Source of the DNA: an uncultured Prevotella sp.
Lineage (GTDB): Bacteria; Bacteroidota; Bacteroidia; Bacteroidales; Bacteroidaceae
Reading direction: 5' to 3'
DNA length: 19,748 bases
NCBI GenBank assembly: GCA_905198745.1
Contig: CAJKDU010000043.1
Span: 1 to 19,748 of the forward strand
Shown here one piece after another: positions 14,925-19,748 of this stretch. The notes below the pieces were generated by a model, which was not told the origin of the DNA, ran no database searches, and saw nothing but the letters and a program-made list of their open reading frames with translations. Both the position numbers and the translations under genes were made by a program. Each line of letters starts with the position of its first letter. Within the stretch, counting starts at the first letter, position 1.

Positions 14925-15962
14925 TTATCTTTGTAGCATCCTCTCCATTCCACGGACAGCATCTTCCACAAATCCTCCATGGTTCATCTTTTCTGCCAAG
15001 CCCAAGGCTTTCACCTTCATTTCTGCAAATTGAGAAGGCGAGAGGTGCATCAGTTTCGATTCCAATTCTTGCAGAGAGTCTACACATACACCTGTACCCG
15101 TTTGTTCCACCATATAAGCCATGGCAGACTGCTTCCATACCACGACAGGTATGCCCCCACGTAGATAGAAGGACGTCTTGTGCGGGGTGTTGTAGTGCAG
15201 ATATTCGCCCCAATCTCCACTGCAAACTTCCATGGAGTCTCCGTCCCACACAATGCCGAAGTCTACCTCGGCATCACGAATAAAATCGTCAGCCTGCACA
15301 TATCCATGGCTCACCACATGCTGACATTGTTCGAGTTCCGACATTCCGTTCACCCAACCGAACAAGTGGAGTTCGCAATGCTCCAAGGACGAGGCGAAGG
15401 TTGTCAGAAAGGAATTCTTGCGCCGGGAAATACTGCCGGCATAGGCAATGCGGATCGGCTGATGGCAAACCTGTTGCTGGTGTGTATTGATTGAGGAAGA
15501 GCGGTAGTCCCAAAAGCCGAGAGAAGACAAATGTCCTTGATAGCCTTGTTCCCGAATCCATTTTTCCATCACCTTGTTAGAGGCTATGACTCCGTCTGCA
15601 TGCGACAGCCGTTTCATTTCCTGCGCCACCGTAAGTTTCTTTCTTCTGAACGACCCCAAGTCGTGTATCAGTGCCACGGTCTTGGCGCCACGCAGATGTG
15701 CCACACGACAAATGAAAGTGAAGTATTTCTTCAAGGGATATTGCAGCACTACAACGTCGTCCTTGCGCACCTTGAAGCAGAAGCGCAGCGAACTCAGCAC
15801 ACCATGAATGAATATCACCACTGCGTTATGGCTATACTTGCGGGGCAAGCCAAGGTTGACGGCACCCATTTCTTCGAGTGTTATCTCGTTGTCGGTCTTC
15901 GCCTTGTAGCCAGCCACCTCAAGTCCGCGGTAGCAATGGCTCACATAACAGAGTCTACTCAT
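14925..15962 (-). CDS. Glycosyltransferase, beta-1,6-galactofuranosyltransferase-like (tentative)
   Basis: A 345-residue GT-B-like protein starting MSRLCYVSHCYRGLEVAGYKAKTD. 'VLQYPLKKYF' (72-81), 'KTVALIHDLGSFRRKK' (94-109), 'HADGVIASNKVMEKW' (121-135) and 'LGFWDY' resemble the WbbI-type galactofuranosyltransferases, and 'RIAYAGSISRRKN' (171-183) opens the C-terminal domain. That specificity is a family resemblance only; the window contains no glf (UDP-galactopyranose mutase). The ATG at 15962 is 2 bp after the preceding stop. A longer start at 15998 would overlap that gene by 34 bp and adds no family residues. Confidence 0.75.
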   Translation of the reverse strand: MSRLCYVSHCYRGLEVAGYKAKTDNEITLEEMGAVNLGLPRKYSHNAVVIFIHGVLSSLRFCFKVRKDDVVVLQYPLKKYFTFICRVAHLRGAKTVALIHDLGSFRRKKLTVAQEMKRLSHADGVIASNKVMEKWIREQGYQGHLSSLGFWDYRSSSINTHQQQVCHQPIRIAYAGSISRRKNSFLTTFASSLEHCELHLFGWVNGMSELEQCQHVVSHGYVQADDFIRDAEVDFGIVWDGDSMEVCSGDWGEYLHYNTPHKTSFYLRGGIPVVVWKQSAMAYMVEQTGTGVCVDSLQELESKLMHLSPSQFAEMKVKALGLAEKMNHGGFVEDAVRGMERMLQR

Positions 15963-15964
15963 TT

Positions 15965-16699
15965 TTATTTGCCAAAGAATTTTCTGATCTTTTCCCATGC
16001 GGTAGGATGCCAGCTGTGGGCACAGAGATGCACGGCGTAGGACGCCGGGGTCACCTCATGCTTGTTGCCGGCAAATATTTCCGAACGATAAATCATCACG
16101 TCGTCTTGCAACGGCTGGTCTTGGTCTTTATACATAAAACCATATTTCTCGGCCACCTGCGCATAAATCATCGGCGACACCACATTGGTGAGCAACGAGC
16201 CGTCTGGATTGATGAAGTCATGAGTCTGATACCAATCCAGCACATCGGCAATAAACCGGTTGCCCTTCTCGGCTCCCATCACGGCAGCCTGTATCTGTAT
16301 GCCCGACACAAAGCCCTCCTTGATACGGTGGCCGTCGGCATCAATCATCGCCCGTGACCCGTCTTTTTCTATCTGTGTGGGATGATACTCCAGCGACGAC
16401 ATGAATCCGTGGTTCAACAAGGAATCCAATGGCTTGAGCACCTTCACGTCTGAGTCGAGATAGACGCCTCCCTCATGATACAGGGCATACATGCGGATAT
16501 AGTCTGCCGCGAATGCCCACTTGCGCTGTTCGTAGGCTTGCTTGACAAAGGGCACGCTGTTGATGTCGAAGTTATGGGTATTCCACAACTTGAACTCATA
16601 GTCGGGCAACATCTTGCGCCATGTGTCCATGCACTTTCTTATCTTCCGTGGAAACGGGTCATTGCTCAGCCAGCAGTAATGTATCTTCTTGGGTATCAT
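15965..16699 (-). CDS. GT32-type glycosyltransferase
   Basis: A 244-residue protein starting MIPKKIHYCWLSNDPFP. 'KWAFAADYIRMYALYHEGGVY' covers residues 60-80, followed by L81 and the D82-S83-D84 donor-binding motif. The C-terminal part has 'AVHLCAHSWHP', common in this group. It is paralogous to the gene at 10255-10965. It lies 9 bp after the kinase-like gene and 2 bp before the galactofuranosyltransferase-like gene, so it is inside the same transcript. It probably adds a sugar to the LPS core; donor unknown. Confidence 0.88.
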   Translation of the reverse strand: MIPKKIHYCWLSNDPFPRKIRKCMDTWRKMLPDYEFKLWNTHNFDINSVPFVKQAYEQRKWAFAADYIRMYALYHEGGVYLDSDVKVLKPLDSLLNHGFMSSLEYHPTQIEKDGSRAMIDADGHRIKEGFVSGIQIQAAVMGAEKGNRFIADVLDWYQTHDFINPDGSLLTNVVSPMIYAQVAEKYGFMYKDQDQPLQDDVMIYRSEIFAGNKHEVTPASYAVHLCAHSWHPTAWEKIRKFFGK

Positions 16700-16708
16700 A
16701 TCTGTGTT

Positions 16709-17500
16709 TTATTTCTTCAATTTGTTCTTCAGTTGGTCTTTTTTCCTGTTCCGCTCTTCCAGCCGCTCCAGGTAGCCCAGGGCTTCCCCCAATGCCTCTT
16801 CCTCGTTCCATCCACGAAGGCGGGCATAATAGCGTACAATATATTCGTAAACATCGCGGCGGTGAGTCGTGGTGCACAAGTTTTTCAGGCACTTTTCCCT
16901 CGGAGGCATTCCCTTGCAGAAACGTGAACGGTTGATGTCTATCACCGTGAAATGCACGCTGCCGTCGTCTTTCACGTCATAAAGGAAGTTGCCGAAATTC
17001 AAGTCACCGTGCAGGATGCCTTGCTTGTGCATTTCCAGGATTTGCCGTGTCACCGCCTCTGCCAGCCTCACGTCAAACGGTTGCTGTTCGCAGAGCTTGT
17101 GAAACACGGGAGGATGCGGACAACTGAGCGAAACGAAGTAGCCTGTGACGAAGAGTCCATGCTCCCGTTGCTCGATGTATGCCACCTCATGAGGCGTGTC
17201 TATGCCGCAGTTTCTAAACGTGTGGGCATATTTGTATGCCCTCTCCGCCTTGCTCTTGCGGAAGAAGGTATAGACCACCCGTTGCACCAGGTTCACCCGC
17301 TTGTAGCGCTTGACCACCAGGTCGAGTTCACCCACGGAAAACCGCCTCACTTCGTTTCTTCCCTCATGGAGCAATTCACCCTCATGACGGCCGAAAAGCC
17401 GGGGAACAGTCAATATGAAGTCGCGCAGACTGACATAGTCGTCATCTATATAAAAGGTAAGGTTCCCCTTCCTGATTCTCGTTGTGTTCACATTCTTCAT
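16709..17500 (-). CDS. LPS-kinase-like protein (Kdo/heptose kinase, InaA/WaaP type)
   Basis: A 263-residue protein with an atypical kinase fold. 'LVVKRYKR' (61-68) supplies the ATP-binding Lys64. 'HGDLNFGN' (164-171) is the catalytic loop, with D166 as base and N171 as metal ligand. 'VIDINRSRF' (186-194) stands in for the DFG aspartate (D188). This pattern is that of the lipopolysaccharide kinase family, which phosphorylates inner-core Kdo or heptose at the cytoplasmic face. Bacteroidetes LPS is known to contain phosphorylated Kdo, so a Kdo kinase role is likely but inferred. Its start overlaps the upstream GT4 stop by 4 bp. The C-terminal 30 residues are a charged, Lys/Glu-rich helix. Confidence 0.82.
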   Translation of the reverse strand: MKNVNTTRIRKGNLTFYIDDDYVSLRDFILTVPRLFGRHEGELLHEGRNEVRRFSVGELDLVVKRYKRVNLVQRVVYTFFRKSKAERAYKYAHTFRNCGIDTPHEVAYIEQREHGLFVTGYFVSLSCPHPPVFHKLCEQQPFDVRLAEAVTRQILEMHKQGILHGDLNFGNFLYDVKDDGSVHFTVIDINRSRFCKGMPPREKCLKNLCTTTHRRDVYEYIVRYYARLRGWNEEEALGEALGYLERLEERNRKKDQLKNKLKK

Positions 17501-18639
17501 GATTGTTCTTTCAACAGTCGTTCATACACCTGCAACATTTGCCGTGCCACACCCGTATTCTCGAATCGCGTCACATATTCCTTGCTACGTCTGATTCGTT
17601 CCTCTCTGCCGTCAGCACCCTTGAGCACTCGGCAAAGGGCTACACCCATACCAGCCACATCGCCGGGAGCCACATAGAGACTGTCGGGTCCTCCGGCTTC
17701 CTCCAAGCAACTGCCCGAGCATGCCACTACAGGAAGTCCGCTCTGTATGGCCTCTATCACAGGTATGCCAAAGCCCTCATAGACGGAGGGATAGACACAC
17801 GCTTCCGCCAACTGGTAGAGGGCTGGCAGGTCTTCCGATGAAACTCCATGAAAGAAGTGCACTCTTTGTTCCAATCCATGTGCAGCTACATACGCCTTCA
17901 CCTTGTCGGCATAGGGAGTTGATTTTCCCACTACAACCAGATGCACATCACTGGGCACTTGCGGTAGGGCTTCCACTGCTTGCAATATGTTCTTGCGCTG
18001 TTCAATTGTTCCCACATGGATAATGTAGCGTTTGGGCAGCATATACTTGGCTATAGCCTGCCACTTGCTTTCCTCGGTAGCAGGTTCCGTGAAACGGGTG
18101 CTGCAACTTTGGTATATCACGTCAATCTTGTCCTCATCCACACCACCATAATACATAATGTCGCGCTTCGTACACTCGCTGATAGCAATAATACGATGCG
18201 CTTCCCTGCATGTGGCATAAAACTTGGCGGCATAAATTTTGGCGTCTACCCAATGATAGAACTCCGGATGTCGGAGGAATATCAGATCGTGGATCGTAAC
18301 CACCGTCTTGATGCCATGCCGTGCGATGCCCATTGGCAATTCGCCCGACAGTCCATGAAAGATGTCCACTTGGTCTTTCTCCAAGTCTCTCACCATACCA
18401 TAGGAACGCCAAATAGCCTTGCCCAACACGCCTCTCCACTTCCGAGGATAGCGTATCATGGAATATGGCAATTGCTCCATCTGTGAACGGTATTCGTCAC
18501 GCCCGTGGTCAGGGGTATAGAGCAGCATCATGGTATTGCTGTCGGCCTGTTGGGCAATGTCGGTAAGCAAAGTTCTGCAATAGGCCCCCAAACCTGTGCC
18601 GTTTCGGAATGCCCGTTTGGCGTCATATCCTATAATCAT
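17497..18639 (-). CDS. GT4 glycosyltransferase
   Basis: A 380-residue GT-B-fold transferase. It has 'GYDAKRAFRNGTGLGAYCR' (4-22), the acceptor-side glycine loop. 'VVTIHDLIFLRHPEFY', 'IIAISECTKRD' and 'RYIIHVGTIEQRKN' follow in order, then the donor-binding 'YPSVYEGFGIPVIEAIQSG', with the E-x7-E signature, at about 290-305. Members of this group transfer mannose or related hexoses in bacterial LPS. It overlaps both neighbours by 4 bp (ATGA) and sits between the acyltransferase and the kinase, so an early core-sugar role is likely. Confidence 0.9.
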   Translation of the reverse strand: MIIGYDAKRAFRNGTGLGAYCRTLLTDIAQQADSNTMMLLYTPDHGRDEYRSQMEQLPYSMIRYPRKWRGVLGKAIWRSYGMVRDLEKDQVDIFHGLSGELPMGIARHGIKTVVTIHDLIFLRHPEFYHWVDAKIYAAKFYATCREAHRIIAISECTKRDIMYYGGVDEDKIDVIYQSCSTRFTEPATEESKWQAIAKYMLPKRYIIHVGTIEQRKNILQAVEALPQVPSDVHLVVVGKSTPYADKVKAYVAAHGLEQRVHFFHGVSSEDLPALYQLAEACVYPSVYEGFGIPVIEAIQSGLPVVACSGSCLEEAGGPDSLYVAPGDVAGMGVALCRVLKGADGREERIRRSKEYVTRFENTGVARQMLQVYERLLKEQS

Positions 18640-19559
18640 AGTTGGTGTCTTGGTATGGTTCGTCCGTTTTCTATTATATATTCTTTGTCAAACTCTTCAC
18701 GCGTGCGCTTCCACCGGTTGTGTGACCACAGGTAGAACTCAGGATTCTTTCTGATGGTCTGCTCCAACTTTTGGAAAAATATACGGGTAATTTCATGTTC
18801 GGGCAATGAATCAGGCTGGCGGGTAATTAAATGATAGGTGCACGTGTAGTAACCACGCTTGGGTCTGCTCATTTCCACATAGAACACAGCATTGTTCATC
18901 TTTCTGATAATTCGCTCGGCACCGGTAAACACGGGAGTGTCCTGGTTCATAAAGTCAAGCCAAAGGTGAATGTTGTTCATCTTGGGGCCTTGGTCCGATA
19001 TGTAACCGAAGAGCGACATAACTCCTTCACGCCTATATTTCACCAGATAACGCAGAATGTCTTGCTTCGGAATGGGCACGCCACCCATGTGGCTACGCAA
19101 GTCGACAAACAACCGGTCAAAATATCTGTTCCGAAGTGGATGATAGACAAGTCCCATCACGCGGTTGGCGGGCAAATCTATGCCCACACACGAGAGCCAT
19201 TCCCAATTGCAATAGTGGCCTAACACAGCTGCCGCCGACTGTCCCTCCTCAAAACACTTTTCCACTTCATCAGAGTTGGCAATGGTAAACCGTCGTTGTA
19301 ATTCTTCTTTTGATATGGAAAGGAGTTTGATAGACTCCACAAAATAGTCGCAAAGCCAATGATAGAATTTATGTTCAATCAGCAACCGGTCATTGTCCGT
19401 CTTGTCGGCAAACGCCATGCGTAGGTTTTTCTCCACCACCTTCCGCCGATACCCTACCATGTGGAAAAGCACCACATAAAGCCCATCGCTCAGCAAGTAA
19501 AGAGCGCGGAAGGGCAAAAGCGAAATGAGATAAAATATGAAATGTATGAGTCTATACAT
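18636..19559 (-). CDS. Lipid A biosynthesis acyltransferase (LpxL/HtrB family)
   Basis: A 307-residue protein (start MYRLIHFIFYLISLLPFRALYLLSD) with an N-terminal membrane anchor of about 25 residues. The 'GHYCNWE' block supplies the H-x4-E catalytic pair (H115, E120). 'SDQGPKMNN' and 'FMNQDTPVFTGAERI' are other family blocks. These enzymes add a secondary acyl chain to lipid A at the inner membrane. A frame extension to 19571 begins with TTG only 12 nt after the -7 box; the ATG at 19559 is the better start. First gene of the minus-strand LPS cluster, overlapping the GT4 gene by 4 bp. Confidence 0.92.
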   Translation of the reverse strand: MYRLIHFIFYLISLLPFRALYLLSDGLYVVLFHMVGYRRKVVEKNLRMAFADKTDNDRLLIEHKFYHWLCDYFVESIKLLSISKEELQRRFTIANSDEVEKCFEEGQSAAAVLGHYCNWEWLSCVGIDLPANRVMGLVYHPLRNRYFDRLFVDLRSHMGGVPIPKQDILRYLVKYRREGVMSLFGYISDQGPKMNNIHLWLDFMNQDTPVFTGAERIIRKMNNAVFYVEMSRPKRGYYTCTYHLITRQPDSLPEHEITRIFFQKLEQTIRKNPEFYLWSHNRWKRTREEFDKEYIIENGRTIPRHQL

Positions 19560-19582
19560 CTGAATGTTCAATCAATGATTTG

Positions 19583-19614
19583 CAAAAGTAAACAATATTT
19601 TCAGCCATTGCAAA
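19583..19614 (-). promoter_or_regulatory. Promoter of the minus-strand LPS cluster
   Basis: The minus strand has TTTG (19611-19614) and TACTTTTG (19583-19590) separated by 20 nt. Both Bacteroidetes promoter elements match their consensus, and this is the best promoter in the window. It leaves a leader of about 17-20 nt before the ATG at 19559. Confidence 0.75.
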
Positions 19615-19693
19615 TTATTACCCTACTATTTGTCACACAAAGCACCGCAATATTGAACTTTAATGCTATAAAGCCATACACATGAGTACAACG

Positions 19694-19727
19694 AAAAAGC
19701 CCCAGAAACCGAAAGGAATCTGAGGCT
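19694..19727 (-). terminator. Rho-independent terminator, probably of an rRNA operon
   Basis: On the minus strand, AGCCTCAGA (19719-19727) pairs with TCTGGGGCT (19698-19706), with one G-T pair and a further CC/GG pair inside. It is followed by a T-run (19694-19698). It lies just after the putative 5S rRNA end. Confidence 0.8.
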
Positions 19728-19738
19728 CTCTTCAAAGG

Positions 19739-19748
19739 AGGCGGCTAC
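19739..19748 (-). rRNA. 3' tip of a 5S rRNA gene (cut by window edge, tentative)
   Basis: The minus strand enters the window as GTAGCCGCCT, which resembles the 3' end of Bacteroidetes 5S rRNA (…GTAGG-GCCGCC) and is followed within 12 nt by a strong terminator. Only about ten bases are visible, so the call rests mainly on this arrangement. Confidence 0.45.

Noticed and set aside
14926..14933. TATCTTTG on the plus strand resembling a -7 box
   Set aside because: It points into the antisense of the galactofuranosyltransferase-like gene, has no TTTG at proper distance and no plus-strand gene follows.

Overview
The window looks like a chromosomal segment of a Bacteroidales bacterium, most probably Prevotellaceae (Prevotella/Segatella-like). 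The evidence is Bacteroidetes-type promoters (-7 box TAnnTTTG, in some cases with an upstream TTTG), A-rich leaders with almost no Shine-Dalgarno sequence, secreted proteins carrying 'YLYNVG' modules and 'GINIVxMSDGTxKK' tails typical of Prevotella, a fused gamma-alpha 2-oxoacid:ferredoxin oxidoreductase subunit, and an LPS-type glycosyltransferase cluster.

Layout, left to right. (1) 1-69: possible C-terminal end of a + strand gene. (2) 151-2568, minus strand: a two-gene operon, a galactitol-family PTS EIIC permease followed by KduI. The KduI is a complete enzyme with a 43-residue N-terminal extension containing a signal peptide, so it is predicted to be exported. No EIIA, EIIB, HPr or enzyme I gene lies nearby. 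(3) 2520-3271: about 750 bp with no convincing gene but several short direct and inverted repeats. (4) 3272-6746, plus strand: a promoter, three genes and a terminator. The genes encode a secreted endonuclease/exonuclease/phosphatase-fold protein with a C-terminal YLYNVG-like module, a secreted protein carrying a related module without the enzyme, and a 64-residue peptide. (5) 6789-9680, minus strand: korA-korB, a central-metabolism 2-oxoacid:ferredoxin oxidoreductase, tightly coupled. (6) 9693-10254: divergent promoter region with three 42-bp tandem repeats, each centred on a 14-bp palindrome. (7) 10255-12962, plus strand: three glycosyltransferases (GT32, GT2, GT4). They end in a 16-bp perfect hairpin shared with the convergent cluster. 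(8) 12999-19614, minus strand: an LPS-type cluster read from right to left: lipid A acyltransferase, GT4, LPS-kinase-like protein, GT32, a galactofuranosyltransferase-like GT, GT2 and GT2. (9) The right edge holds a rho-independent terminator and what is probably the 3' tip of a 5S rRNA gene, meaning an rRNA operon lies just outside.

How the genes fit together. Sections 7 and 8 most likely build the LPS/LOS core or a related surface glycan. The acyltransferase finishes lipid A, the kinase phosphorylates an inner-core sugar (inference), and seven transferases add sugars. Section 2 points to unusual uronate handling in which the isomerisation may happen before, not after, passage through the inner membrane. 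Section 4 is a secreted module of unknown target. The korAB genes are housekeeping. The best candidates for an undescribed system are the exported KduI plus orphan EIIC pair and the three-gene secreted operon.
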